Source of the DNA: Hymenobacter rubidus
Lineage (GTDB): Bacteria > Bacteroidota > Bacteroidia > Cytophagales > Hymenobacteraceae
Reading direction: 5' to 3'
Length of the DNA: 64,000 nucleotides
Assembly: GCF_016734815.1 (NCBI RefSeq)
Contig: NZ_JAERQF010000020.1
Location: 1 to 64,000 of the forward strand
The translations under genes were made by a program, and so were the position numbers. Position 1 is the first letter of the stretch; each line of letters begins with the position of its first letter. This document shows, piece by piece, positions 19,607 through 28,164 of the stretch. A model generated the notes under the pieces. The model did no database searches, had not been told where the DNA came from, and saw only the letters and a program-made list of their open reading frames with translations.

Positions 19607-20848
19607 ATGGCTGAACGTCTGATTATTCGAAATTTCGCTGGTATCGATGAAATCGATATTGAATTAGGGCGCATCAATATTTTTATTGGGGCACAGGCAA
19701 GTGGCAAAAGCATTTGCGTCAAGTGCCTCTATTATTTCAAAGGGTGCATCAACAGTTTGCTTCGGCAGGCTATTCAGCCCCGCCTTCCAGTAGAGAATTT
19801 GGACAGTCTTTTCGAGGCGGGATTTTCTGTCATGTTTGACGAGACAGCATTTCAGAGTAACTCAATATTACGCTACAGTGATGGGGAGAACTTTATCCAA
19901 ATCGTTAGTAATGGACGACAGATAAAGGCAACTTATTCCAATTTCTATGCGGACCTCTTCAATCGGGCCCGCAAGGCTGTCACTTCTCGTGTTGCTTCTT
20001 CGCCAGAAGAAGAAGCTTTTTCAGACACTGCCATCTATGTTAGATTCAAGCAAGCTGCAGCGCAAGCACTAGGGACCTTCGGCACCAGTACCTTGCTGTT
20101 CGTTCCAGCGAGCAGGGCTGCGTACTCTTTGGTTGGGGAACCTCGTTCGGACGACCAATTTTCTATCGACCCATTCGTAAACAACTTTCGCCCGTTTTAT
20201 GCAGCGTTTAAACGCAGTGAATCATTGGCACGTGCTGAACTGCGAAATTCAATAATCAAGCGGCTCACGGCTGAAGTTTTACAAGCTGAATTCCTTAGAC
20301 TGAAGGAAGACGAATTTATTATTCAGGTACCAGATACACCTGTTCCGCTTTCAGTCGCTTCTTCTGGTCAACAGGAAGTTTTGCCTGTGGTCTTAACGCT
20401 CCGCTACCTAGCACTAGCGGCCCGAATAGAGCCGGAAATTGCTATTATCGAAGAACCTGAAGCTCATTTGCATCCTACAGCTCAGAATGCATTGGCTCAA
20501 CTTATGTCCGCCGTGTACAACACTCGCAAGGCTCCCCTACAACTCTTCCTCACCACTCACACCCCCTATCTGCTCACGGCCTTCAACAACTTGATTTATG
20601 CCGGCCAACTCGCCGATACACTTCAAGACGATGCCCCTGGCTTAGCTAAGCTAGAAGCGGTAGTACCAAAAGAGTTGCGCTTAAATCTGGCTGATTTCCG
20701 CGTCTATGGCTTAGAAAACGGTAGGGCCACGCTGATGATTGACGAAGAAACGGGCTTGCTGCGGGCTGATTCGCTCGATAGCGTGTCGGACGTAACGGCC
20801 GACCAATTCGGTGATTTGATGGCTCTGGACCCCGCCATTCATTCATGA
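19607..20848 (+). CDS. ABC/OLD-like AAA family ATPase
   Basis: A 413-residue ATPase. Walker A is GAQASGKS (residues 28-35), a signature-like SVASSGQQEVLPV lies near 245, Walker B is IAIIEEPEAHLHP near 280, and a switch His is in LFLTTHTPYLL. The single polypeptide with a short insert between Walker A and signature is like RecF/OLD-type ATPases that are the motor or sensor part of several phage-defence systems (named examples: Septu PtuA, Gabija GajA, PARIS AriA). There is no long coiled coil. The next gene overlaps by 4 bp. Composition is visibly more A/T-rich than the mutase genes before it, suggesting acquisition. Its exact role is unknown. Confidence 0.8.
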   Translation: MAERLIIRNFAGIDEIDIELGRINIFIGAQASGKSICVKCLYYFKGCINSLLRQAIQPRLPVENLDSLFEAGFSVMFDETAFQSNSILRYSDGENFIQIVSNGRQIKATYSNFYADLFNRARKAVTSRVASSPEEEAFSDTAIYVRFKQAAAQALGTFGTSTLLFVPASRAAYSLVGEPRSDDQFSIDPFVNNFRPFYAAFKRSESLARAELRNSIIKRLTAEVLQAEFLRLKEDEFIIQVPDTPVPLSVASSGQQEVLPVVLTLRYLALAARIEPEIAIIEEPEAHLHPTAQNALAQLMSAVYNTRKAPLQLFLTTHTPYLLTAFNNLIYAGQLADTLQDDAPGLAKLEAVVPKELRLNLADFRVYGLENGRATLMIDEETGLLRADSLDSVSDVTADQFGDLMALDPAIHS

Positions 20849-21270
20849 AAATTCCTGCTCAGTACCGCCGGGTGCGTACCGACCGGACCATTGTAGCCAC
20901 CGATTCTTTAGGGGGAGCCAGCAAGTTCATCCTGCAAAACCCCAAACTATACGAGGTGGAGGAGCTGCGGCCGGAAGAATTTATTCCCGCCGCCCCCGGA
21001 GTGCACCGGTGCGATTACGTGTATAGCGTGGCCACCATCGGGCAAGAGCTATACGTGGAGTTGAAAGGCAACCGGCTCACCGATGCCCTCACCCAATTGG
21101 AAAGCACCCTGGCGCTGCTAAGCCTACCGCTGCGCTTCAAATCGTGCTTTGTGGTGCTGAACCGCAGCCCCAGCAACTCACCGGAAGTGCAACAACTGCG
21201 CATTCGGTTCGAGAAACGCACCGCCTGCAAGTTGACTGTACGCAGTCGCCAATACGAACACATACTCTAA
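20845..21270 (+). CDS. PD-(D/E)XK-like small protein, ATPase partner
   Basis: A 141-residue protein whose ATG overlaps the ATPase stop (ATGA), so the two are translationally coupled. It carries Asp57 (HRCDYVYSV), Glu72 and Lys74 (YVELKGNRL) and Gln85 (ALTQLEST), that is D-x14-E-x-K with a following Gln-bearing helix, the pattern of PD-(D/E)XK nucleases. This family reading is by motif only; it is much smaller than known partner nucleases of defence ATPases. It could be the DNA- or RNA-cutting effector, or an inactive binding partner. A terminator hairpin follows directly, closing a two-gene unit. Confidence 0.65.
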   Translation: MKIPAQYRRVRTDRTIVATDSLGGASKFILQNPKLYEVEELRPEEFIPAAPGVHRCDYVYSVATIGQELYVELKGNRLTDALTQLESTLALLSLPLRFKSCFVVLNRSPSNSPEVQQLRIRFEKRTACKLTVRSRQYEHIL

Positions 21271-21274
21271 CCCC

Positions 21275-21301
21275 AGGCCCGCCCCATCCGGCGGGCCTTT
21301 T
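21275..21301 (+). terminator. rho-independent terminator
   Basis: Stem AGGCCCGCC / GGCGGGCCT with a short loop followed by TTT, starting 5 bp after the stop of the nuclease-like gene. It ends the ATPase-nuclease transcript. Confidence 0.75.
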
Positions 21302-21387
21302 GCGTGCCCGAAGCCCCGCTCTACAGCCCCAAGGCTAGCAATTGCCGCTGATGCCGCTGTTGATTTTTGAGGGAGTACGACTGGTGC

Positions 21388-23031
21388 CTACCGCACGTCG
21401 AGCGGGGTGCTGGCCACCTGGCCGTTGTTGAGCAGCGCGCGCACCCGGTACAGGCCGGCGGCGAGGCCACTGAGCGATACCGCATACGGCCCGGCCTCAG
21501 TGGGCAGCGCCTGCTCGCGCACGGGGCGGCCCAGCGCATCGAGGAACACCAGCCGTCCGCCGCCGGCGGGCAATTGCAGAGTGGTGCTGCCGGCGGCGGG
21601 GTTGGGAAAAGCCGTCAGGGGCTGCTCGGCCGTGGCCGTGCGGGCGGCGAGCACGCTGCCGGCCGTGAGCCGGGCCACCACCGCATCGGACCCGCCGGTA
21701 GATACCGGCAGGGTGCCGAACTGGACGCTGCCCACAGCATAGCCGGCGAAGTAGGTGTTGCCGGCGGCGTCGGCGGCCAGGGCGTAGCCGCCGGAACTGT
21801 CATTGGTGCCCACGTTCACAGTTTGGCCGGCCCACACGGCCGTGCCCTGGCCGTCGTAGCGCACCACGTAGGCGGCGCTGGTGGTCGAGGCAAGCGTGGT
21901 GGCACCAAAGAGGGCCGTGCCCACCAAGCGGCCCGTTACCAGGAAGCCGCCGCGTCCGTCGTACACCACGCCGTTGATGGGGTAGTAGCCGTTGGCGGGT
22001 CCGGCAATGCGGCGGGTCCAGACGGGCGCGCCCTGCGCCGTGAAGCGGGCCACGTACCGGTCGCTGGCATAAAAGCCGCCCACCACGGCGTTGCCGGCCC
22101 CGTCGAGGGCCAGGGCGGTTCCGGCGTCGTCGTCGGGGCCGCCGGCGGTTTGCACCCATTGCACGGTTCCGGCCGCATTCAGCTTGCAGAGGAACACGTC
22201 GCCGCTGCCTGCGTTGGGCGGCACGATGCCGCCGAAGGAGGTATTGGAGTAGGCCCCACCGGTGAGGTAGGCATTGCCGGCACCGTCCAGGGCCAAGTCG
22301 TTGAGGTAGCCGTCGTCGCTCACGCGCCGGCTCAGCAGCAGGGTTCCGGTGGGCGAAAAGCGGTAGAGGTACACGCCGCCGCCCGTCAGGGGCGTGCCGC
22401 CAAACGAGACGTTGTTCAGGAAGTCGCCGGCAATGGTCACGTTGCCGCTGGCGTCGGTGGCCACCCCGTAGAGGAAGGCCACACCCGTGTTGCCCACGCC
22501 GCCGGCCACCGCCTGCCGCACCCACTGCTGCACGCCCTGGGCGTCGTATTTTACCAGAAAGGCATCCAAGGCATTGCCCGCACTTGAGACGGTGGCGGTG
22601 AGGGTGGTATTGCCCAGCGTCAGGGAATTGTAAAAATCGCCGGCCAGATAGGCATTGCCCGTGGCATCGATGGCGACTTTGGCGTGCACCTGCTGGGTGC
22701 CCGCGTCGAGCTTGGTGGCCCAGAGCACGGCGCCGGCGGCGCTGTATTTGGCCAGGTACAGGTGGCCGGTATTCGTGCTGCCGGTCATGGTGATGGAGCC
22801 CAGCGTGAACGAGCCCGCAAACCGGCCCGATACGTACTGGCTGCCATCGGCTGCAACGGCAATGCTCTCGGCACTGCTAAAGCCGGTGCTGGCAGCGGCA
22901 GGCAGGCGCCGCACAGCGGCCCAGGTAGGGGCGGTTTGGGCCTGGCTGGGCACTGCGGCCGCGCCAAGGCATAGGGTGGCCAACACGCCCCAGCGGGGCA
23001 GCACGGCGCGTACCGAAGTAAAGAAGTCCAT
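21388..23031 (-). CDS. T9SS type A sorting domain-containing beta-propeller protein
   Basis: A 547-residue secreted protein. Residues 1-31 are a signal peptide ending PSQAQ. The middle has about seven SBBP-like propeller repeats with the recurring pattern DATGNAYLAGDF, DASGNVTIAGDF, DGAGNAYLTGGAY. The last 75 residues, starting FPNPAAGSTTLQLP and ending AAGLYRVRALLNNGQV, are a type A C-terminal sorting domain that directs export through T9SS and is cleaved at the surface. Function of the propeller is unknown. It links to PorQ and the PorE-like protein in this window. Confidence 0.88.
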   Translation of the reverse strand: MDFFTSVRAVLPRWGVLATLCLGAAAVPSQAQTAPTWAAVRRLPAAASTGFSSAESIAVAADGSQYVSGRFAGSFTLGSITMTGSTNTGHLYLAKYSAAGAVLWATKLDAGTQQVHAKVAIDATGNAYLAGDFYNSLTLGNTTLTATVSSAGNALDAFLVKYDAQGVQQWVRQAVAGGVGNTGVAFLYGVATDASGNVTIAGDFLNNVSFGGTPLTGGGVYLYRFSPTGTLLLSRRVSDDGYLNDLALDGAGNAYLTGGAYSNTSFGGIVPPNAGSGDVFLCKLNAAGTVQWVQTAGGPDDDAGTALALDGAGNAVVGGFYASDRYVARFTAQGAPVWTRRIAGPANGYYPINGVVYDGRGGFLVTGRLVGTALFGATTLASTTSAAYVVRYDGQGTAVWAGQTVNVGTNDSSGGYALAADAAGNTYFAGYAVGSVQFGTLPVSTGGSDAVVARLTAGSVLAARTATAEQPLTAFPNPAAGSTTLQLPAGGGRLVFLDALGRPVREQALPTEAGPYAVSLSGLAAGLYRVRALLNNGQVASTPLDVR

Positions 23032-23192
23032 AAGCGGGGGGATTCAGCAAGTAGTGGAAAGAAAATATCTCCGCGAAGATACCCCGCGCGCGGCATGGGC
23101 CACTTCGAAGGCCGCCCCGGCGCCCTGCACTGGCCCCAACGGCCGGATTATGCGTAGGTTGGGCCCGTCAATCGCTCTTTTCTCTGCAAACT

Positions 23193-23510
23193 ATGGCGCT
23201 GCTCAGCAACTTCCTCGTCGGCCTGGTGGCCGTCGTTCACCTCTATATTCTCTGGCTGGAAATGTTTGCCTGGACCACCCGCGGCCCCAAAACCTTCCGC
23301 TCGTTGCGGCCGGAGCTCTTTGAGTCCACCAAAGTGCTGGCCGCCAACCCGGGGCTGTACAACGGCTTTCTGGCCGCCGGCCTCGGGTGGGCGCTGCTGA
23401 TTTCGGACCCCGCCTGGCACCGCTACGTGGCCAGCTTTTTTCTGGGCTGCGTGGCCGTGGCGGGCCTCTACGGCGCGGCCACGGCCGGCGGGCGCATTCT
23501 GCTGGTTTAG
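23193..23510 (+). CDS. DUF1304 family membrane protein
   Basis: A 105-residue protein of the DUF1304 family. Four hydrophobic segments are visible. Family-typical stretches are VGLVAVVHLYILWLEMF near the N-terminus and NPGLYNGFLAAGLGWAL in the middle. The family has no established biochemical role. It is a single gene with converging neighbours. Confidence 0.82.
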   Translation: MALLSNFLVGLVAVVHLYILWLEMFAWTTRGPKTFRSLRPELFESTKVLAANPGLYNGFLAAGLGWALLISDPAWHRYVASFFLGCVAVAGLYGAATAGGRILLV

Positions 23511-23564
23511 ACGCTGCCGGCCGGGCTGGCGCTGGCGGCGCTGTGGCTTGGGGCGTAGGGTGCC

Positions 23565-24272
23565 TTAATCGGGCTGCCGGAACACAAACGGCACGGCCAG
23601 CACGCGCGATACCCGCACGGGCTTGCCCGCCATGCGGCCGGGGTTCCACCAGGGCATGAGCCGAATGACGCGCAGGGCTTCCTGGTCGAGGCCGTGGCCG
23701 CAGCCCTTGGCCACTTCCGCGTCGGTAATGCGCCCCTGCTCGTCCACCACAAAGCTGACGAATACCGTGCCCGAGAAGCCTTTATCCAGGGCCTCCTGCG
23801 GGTAATGCGCCGTCTGCCGCACAAAGGCACGGTAGGCCGACTCGCCGCCGGGAAACGTGGGCAGCTCTTCGGCAAAATTCAACACCTTGCTTTGGCCAGC
23901 GTTAGCGGCAGCTGCCGCAGATTCGGCCGGCGCATTGGCGGCCACAGAATACATTTTCACGGTGAGGGAATTGCCCCCGACCACGGGCACCAGCTGGTCG
24001 CGGTAGCCCTGGCACTTGAACACCAGCACCGATTTCGTTTCGCTCAGCGGCAGCAGGAATTCGCCGGTGGCGTTGGTGCTGGTGGCCTGCGGGGTGCCCT
24101 GAATGGTGACCACTACCCCCGGCAACGGCTTCTCCAGCTCCGTGACGACGCGACCGGCGACCACGGGTGCCGCCATAGGGTTTCCGATACCAACTGCGGG
24201 CACGGCTGCCGCGCCGGGCGCGCCGGCAACCAACAAATGACTAACAAACAGCAGCGTAGTAGTAAGTAACAT
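23565..24272 (-). CDS. energy transducer TonB domain protein
   Basis: A 235-residue exported protein. After a signal peptide, residues about 35-105 form a carboxypeptidase-regulatory-like domain (GRVVTELEKPLPGVVVTIQG, TNATGEFLLPL). After an Ala-rich linker, the C-terminal 90 residues are a TonB C-terminal domain (LPTFPGGESAYRAFV, GTVFVSFVVDEQGRITDAEV, ALRVIRLMPWWNPGRMAGKP). There is a cleavable-looking signal but no separate inner-membrane anchor and Pro-rich spacer, so this is one of the Bacteroidota TonB-like proteins and may not energise receptors. The ATG at 24272 is set by the signal peptide. Confidence 0.78.
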   Translation of the reverse strand: MLLTTTLLFVSHLLVAGAPGAAAVPAVGIGNPMAAPVVAGRVVTELEKPLPGVVVTIQGTPQATSTNATGEFLLPLSETKSVLVFKCQGYRDQLVPVVGGNSLTVKMYSVAANAPAESAAAAANAGQSKVLNFAEELPTFPGGESAYRAFVRQTAHYPQEALDKGFSGTVFVSFVVDEQGRITDAEVAKGCGHGLDQEALRVIRLMPWWNPGRMAGKPVRVSRVLAVPFVFRQPD

Positions 24273-24849
24273 AGGAGGTGGGATTTGGGAGTGGATGGAA
24301 AGAGCAAATGCGGAAAAACACGCCGTTGAACGCGTTAGCAAACGAATTTGAACGCCTAGGGAACCAGGGCGCCCCACCTGAATTGCCAGAAATGAAATTG
24401 TGGTATACCGCAGTTTCGTTTCGGAGGATTCCGGTTATTAGCATAACAAATTCTCAAATAAATCCATTTATAATATATAGCAAACCCGCCCTGGGTATTA
24501 TGTATAACAAGCTAATTACCTTACATAAACGATATCTACGGAACAAATAAAGCGAATCTATTCTCAAATGCAAATTATTTTTTCCTATGAATGACTATAT
24601 CTATCCAAACTTAGCCGATATTCATTAAAAATGCACTTTTTAAATAATCTACGTTTTTCCACTGCCGGTTGTTTCAACACTTATCAGCACTTATCAGCCA
24701 GCTGGCGTCGTCGCAATGCACATCCTGGAATTCGTGGCCGGCCTCTAAGAATGCGGCCTTCCGGCGATGGCAACGGGTGGCTGACATACAATTTCCATCT
24801 GAGCTGGTTTAAGCCGAACAATAGCTTCTTTCCCTTACTTCCCCTCCGT
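24273..24849. other. A/T-rich intergenic region with no clear gene
   Basis: A 577-bp stretch between divergent genes, visibly richer in A and T than its surroundings from about 24380 to 24680. A 90-codon reading at 24278-24550 shows no family features and overlaps the TonB-domain gene's promoter region, so I do not call it. A tandem 10-mer CACTTATCAG x2 is at about 24679-24698. The region presumably holds both promoters; it could also be the remnant of a lost insertion. Confidence 0.5.
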
Positions 24850-25641
24850 ATGGATTTGCAACTCACCCACAAGCTTGCCCTCGTTACCGGTTCCACGGCC
24901 GGCATTGGGCTGGCCATTGCCCGCCGCCTTGCTGCCGAAGGGGCCGAAGTCGTTATCACTGGTCGCACAGAAGGACGCATCGAGGAGGCCCGGCGGGCTA
25001 TTCTGGCCGAAACCCCGCAGGCGGTGGTGCGGGGCGTGGCGGTCGACTTCGGCAAGGCCGAAGAGGTAACTCAGCTGCTGCGCGCAGTGCCCACGGTGGA
25101 TATTCTGGTCAATAACGTGGGCATTTTCGAGCCCAAGCCCTTCGCCGAAATCACCGACGAGGATTGGCTGCGTTTCTTTGAAGTGAACGTGCTGAGCGGG
25201 GTGCGCCTCTCGCGCCAGTATTTCCCGCTGATGCTGGCCAAAAACTGGGGCCGCATTCTGTTCATTTCCAGCGAATCGGCCCTTCAGATTCCGCAGGAGA
25301 TGATACACTACGGCACCACCAAAACGGCCCAACTCGGCGTGGCCCGCGGGCTGGCCGAACTCACGGCTGGCACCGGCGTTACGGTCAATTCCGTACTGCC
25401 CGGCCCCACATCGTCCGAGGGTGTCGACGAATTCATCCGGAAAATGGCCGCCGATGGCAAGTCAAAAGAAGAAGCCGAGCACGATTTCTTCCAGAACGAC
25501 CGGCCCACCTCCCTGCTCAAGCGCTTCATCACGACCGATGAGGTGGCCAACATGGTGGCCTACCTGGCCAGCCCGCTGGCGGCGGCCACCAACGGCGCCT
25601 CGGTGCGGGTCGATGGCGGGGTCATCCGCAGCATTGGGTGA
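24850..25641 (+). CDS. SDR family oxidoreductase
   Basis: A 263-residue short-chain dehydrogenase. The cofactor motif is TGSTAGIG, followed by the NNVG motif (VDILVNNVG), a catalytic Ser in FISSESAL and the YGTTK active-site pair (YxxxK). The Arg in ITGRTEGR after the second strand suggests NADP(H). The C-terminal VRVDGGVIRSIG is typical. The ATG at 24850 begins the Rossmann fold at the correct distance. The substrate is not predictable. It is convergent with the Crp/Fnr regulator that follows. Confidence 0.88.
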   Translation: MDLQLTHKLALVTGSTAGIGLAIARRLAAEGAEVVITGRTEGRIEEARRAILAETPQAVVRGVAVDFGKAEEVTQLLRAVPTVDILVNNVGIFEPKPFAEITDEDWLRFFEVNVLSGVRLSRQYFPLMLAKNWGRILFISSESALQIPQEMIHYGTTKTAQLGVARGLAELTAGTGVTVNSVLPGPTSSEGVDEFIRKMAADGKSKEEAEHDFFQNDRPTSLLKRFITTDEVANMVAYLASPLAAATNGASVRVDGGVIRSIG

Positions 25642-25658
25642 GGCGGCTTGGGCCTTGC

Positions 25659-26261
25659 TCAGGCCCCCGGCCGCTCGTGCGCCAACTCGTGCCGCACCCG
25701 GCTCAGCGACTCGGGTGTGATGCCCAGGTACGAGGCAATCAGGCGCAGGGGCAGGCGCTGCGCCAGCGTGGGATAGGTTTGGATGAAGTCGAGGTAGCGC
25801 ACCTTGGCCGGCGCGCTGAGCAGCAGCACCAGCCGCTGCTGCATGGCATAAATCCGGTTGGTGAGCATGGTGAGCGACAGTTCGGAATCGCGCACGGTGG
25901 GCAAGCCTTTCTGGTGGTAAAACAAGGCATCGTAGAGCAGCACCTCGGATTCCTCCACGGCGTCGATGGCAAAAAGGGCCGGCGCGTGGTGCGTGAGGCT
26001 GTGCTGGTCGGCTATCCACCACTGCTCGGGGGCAAACTGGAGGATGTGCTCCTTGCCCTGGGCGTCGACTACGAAAGACCGCAGGCAGCCCCGCGCCACA
26101 AAAGCCCCGTGCCGCGCCACCTCGCCCGCCGCGTGCAGCACCTCGTGCCGCCGCAGGGTGCGCGGCCGAAACAGCTGCCGCAACACGGCAAACTCGGCAT
26201 CGGGCAGCGGGGCGCGCTGCTCGAAATAAGCGCGCAGGGCAACATACGGGTCGGTTTTCAC
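25659..26261 (-). CDS. Crp/Fnr family transcriptional regulator
   Basis: A 200-residue regulator. The N-terminal cyclic-nucleotide-binding-like barrel (LRRHEVLHAAGEVARHGAFVARGCLRSF) lacks the phosphate-binding residues of true CRP, as in most Bacteroidota members. A long helix is followed by the C-terminal helix-turn-helix (LPLRLIASYLGITPESLSRVRHELA). It is divergent, with about 110 bp between starts, from the dioxygenase gene, and convergent with the SDR gene; either could be its target. The signal sensed is unknown. Confidence 0.85.
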   Translation of the reverse strand: MKTDPYVALRAYFEQRAPLPDAEFAVLRQLFRPRTLRRHEVLHAAGEVARHGAFVARGCLRSFVVDAQGKEHILQFAPEQWWIADQHSLTHHAPALFAIDAVEESEVLLYDALFYHQKGLPTVRDSELSLTMLTNRIYAMQQRLVLLLSAPAKVRYLDFIQTYPTLAQRLPLRLIASYLGITPESLSRVRHELAHERPGA

Positions 26262-26371
26262 AGCCCCAAGATAAGCCGGTGAAGCGCGAAGCCTGATTTC
26301 TTACCCTACCTCAAGGCGGAGCCACCAGAAGCGCCGGAAATTTGTGGCTGTATTCCATCAGTTCCTCCACT

Positions 26372-27259
26372 GTGCAGCGCCGCCCTTTCCTCAAAGCCCT
26401 GGGCACGCTGCCCCTCGCCACCGCCGCCATGCATCTTCAGGCCCTCCACGCCACTGCTGCCACTTTTGCCAGAACGGCGCCCATGCCCGTGCTCTTCGTG
26501 GGCCACGGCTCCCCCATGAATGCCCTGGAGGACAATGCGTTCACGCGCCGGCTGCGGCAGGTGGGCGAAGACCTGCGCCGCAACCGGCCGCCGCAAGCCA
26601 TTGTGGTGGTGTCGGCGCACTGGCTCACGCGGGGCACGTTTGCCACGCTGAACGAGCGGCCCAAAACCATTCACGATTTTGGGGGCTTCCCGCAGGCGCT
26701 GTTCGACATGCAGTACCCGGCCCCCGGCGCGCCGGCACTGGTGCGCGACCTCATGGCCCAGGTGCCCGATGTGCACGGCACCGACGAGTGGGGCCTCGAC
26801 CACGGCACCTGGACGGTGCTGCACCACCTGTTTCCGGCGGCCGATGTGCCCGTGTTCCAGCTCAGCATGGACGCCACCAAGCCGCTGGACTGGCACTTCG
26901 ACTTTGCGAAGCAACTGCAGTTTTTGCGGGAGCGGGGCGTCCTCCTTGTGGGCAGTGGCAACGTGGTGCACAACCTGCGCCAGAGCATGCCCAAGCTCAT
27001 GGCCGGCGACTCGCAGCCCTACGATTGGGCCATCGAATTTGATGAGTGGTTCAAGGGCCACCTGCTCAGCGGCAACTACCGCGCCCTCACCAACTACACA
27101 GCCGCCGGGAGCAGCGGCCCGCTGGCCGTGCCCACCCTCGACCACTACCTGCCCACGCTCTATACCGTAGGGCTGGCCGGAAAAAACGAGCCCGTGCAGC
27201 AGCTGTTTGAAGAAGTAAGCTTCGGCGGGCTGGGCATGCGCACGTTTATGGTGGGATAA
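26372..27259 (+). CDS. ygiD: DODA-type extradiol ring-cleavage dioxygenase (YgiD-like)
   Basis: About 295 residues. The class III extradiol dioxygenase / 4,5-DOPA dioxygenase fold is indicated by LFVGHGSPMNALEDNAFTR, IVVVSAHWLTRG, WGLDHGTWTVLHHLFP and VGSGNVVHNLR, where His17-like, HW and WGLDHG residues bind the metal. An N-terminal RRPFLKALGTLP looks like a Tat signal, which is unusual for cytosolic YgiD. There is no ATG upstream of the signal; a GTG at 26372 (V-Q-R-R-P) is my choice, with a TTG at 26342 as alternative. Confidence 0.82.
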   Translation: MQRRPFLKALGTLPLATAAMHLQALHATAATFARTAPMPVLFVGHGSPMNALEDNAFTRRLRQVGEDLRRNRPPQAIVVVSAHWLTRGTFATLNERPKTIHDFGGFPQALFDMQYPAPGAPALVRDLMAQVPDVHGTDEWGLDHGTWTVLHHLFPAADVPVFQLSMDATKPLDWHFDFAKQLQFLRERGVLLVGSGNVVHNLRQSMPKLMAGDSQPYDWAIEFDEWFKGHLLSGNYRALTNYTAAGSSGPLAVPTLDHYLPTLYTVGLAGKNEPVQQLFEEVSFGGLGMRTFMVG

Positions 27260-27272
27260 GAAGGAAAAACCG

Positions 27273-27376
27273 AACGTCCTGCTGAGCGCGGTCGAAGCAT
27301 CTCTGCCGCAATAGTATATCCTGTCAATTGGATGGCTAACGCACGCGAGATACTTCGACAAGCGCCGCAGGACGTT
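27273..27376. repeat. family A palindromic repeat
   Basis: Arms GAACGTCCTGCTGAGCGCGG and GCGCCGCAGGACGTTT around an A/T-rich loop containing CTGTCAATTGGATGG. A diverged copy (CCTGC in place of CATGC). It lies between convergent genes. Confidence 0.8.
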
Positions 27377-27394
27377 TCTTGCTTCTAGCTGATT

Positions 27395-27898
27395 CTACTC
27401 CTTGTCAGCGGGGTTTCCGCCCAGCAGGGCCCAGGCTTCTTCGTTGCCTTGCTGGCCGGCCAGGTGCAGGGCGGTGAGGCCGCGTGCGTCCCGGATGGTG
27501 GTATCGGCGCCGGCTTCGAGCAGCAGGTGCACGAGCTCGTTGCGGCCAAACAGGGTGGCAAACATGAGGGCGGTGCCGCCGTTGCCGTTTTGCAGGTTGA
27601 GGCCGGCGCCGTGCCGGATGAGCTGCCGCGCAATTTCGGGGTAGCCCTTGAAGCTGACGCCCATCAGGGCGCTGTTGCCGGAGGCATCCTGAATGTTGGG
27701 GTCGGCGCCGGCTTCGAGCAGGAAATTGGTGGCGTCGAGGTGGTTGTCGTAAGCCGTGAGAATGAGGGCCGTGAAACCCTTGGGATTGGTCGTATTGATG
27801 TCGAGGCCGGTGGCCAGCAGCTCTTTTAGGTCGGTTACGTTGCCGCGGCGGGCGGCGTCAAACAGCTGGTCTTCGGGGCGGGCGGAAGAAAAATCCAT
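27395..27898 (-). CDS. ankyrin repeat domain protein
   Basis: A 167-residue protein made almost wholly of four to five ankyrin repeats, each with the helix-turn-helix pattern, for example FDAARRGNVTDLKELLATG, TALILTAYDNHLDATNFLLEAGAD and TALMFATLFGRNELVHLLLEAGAD. The ATG at 27898 (MDFSSARPEDQL) is preferred over an upstream in-frame start at 27994, whose extra residues show no repeat. Such small cytosolic ankyrin proteins act in protein binding; the partner is not known. No signal peptide. Confidence 0.85.
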   Translation of the reverse strand: MDFSSARPEDQLFDAARRGNVTDLKELLATGLDINTTNPKGFTALILTAYDNHLDATNFLLEAGADPNIQDASGNSALMGVSFKGYPEIARQLIRHGAGLNLQNGNGGTALMFATLFGRNELVHLLLEAGADTTIRDARGLTALHLAGQQGNEEAWALLGGNPADKE

Positions 27899-28071
27899 GA
27901 GGTGGTGCGGGGTACAGTTTGCGCAGTATTCGGTAAGTAGCCGGCAAGGGTTGGCAAAAGTTTTCCGCCTGCCCCACCATGTTGGGCCGAGCAACGCGGG
28001 CTGTTGTTCCTCAAAACCTTGCGGAAAGCCATTTTTAAGTAGCCATACCGAAATGCCTGTACCCGAAAAGA

Positions 28072-28127
28072 CCGTCCTGCGGTGCTTTTACTGCAGCAAA
28101 GATGCTTCGACAAGCGCCGCAGGACGG
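28072..28127. repeat. short family A hairpin
   Basis: A compact 56-bp relative of family A. CCGTCCTGCGGTGCTT pairs with AAGCGCCGCAGGACGG, with ATGCTTCGAC retained from the right arm. The long A/T loop is missing. Confidence 0.7.
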
Positions 28128-28164
28128 CCTGATTATTTTTGGGCTTCTTGCTACCGGTTTCTCC

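Noticed and set aside
24278..24550. A 90-codon ORF in the A/T-rich gap
   Set aside because: No family features and it lies over the promoter region of the divergent TonB-domain gene.
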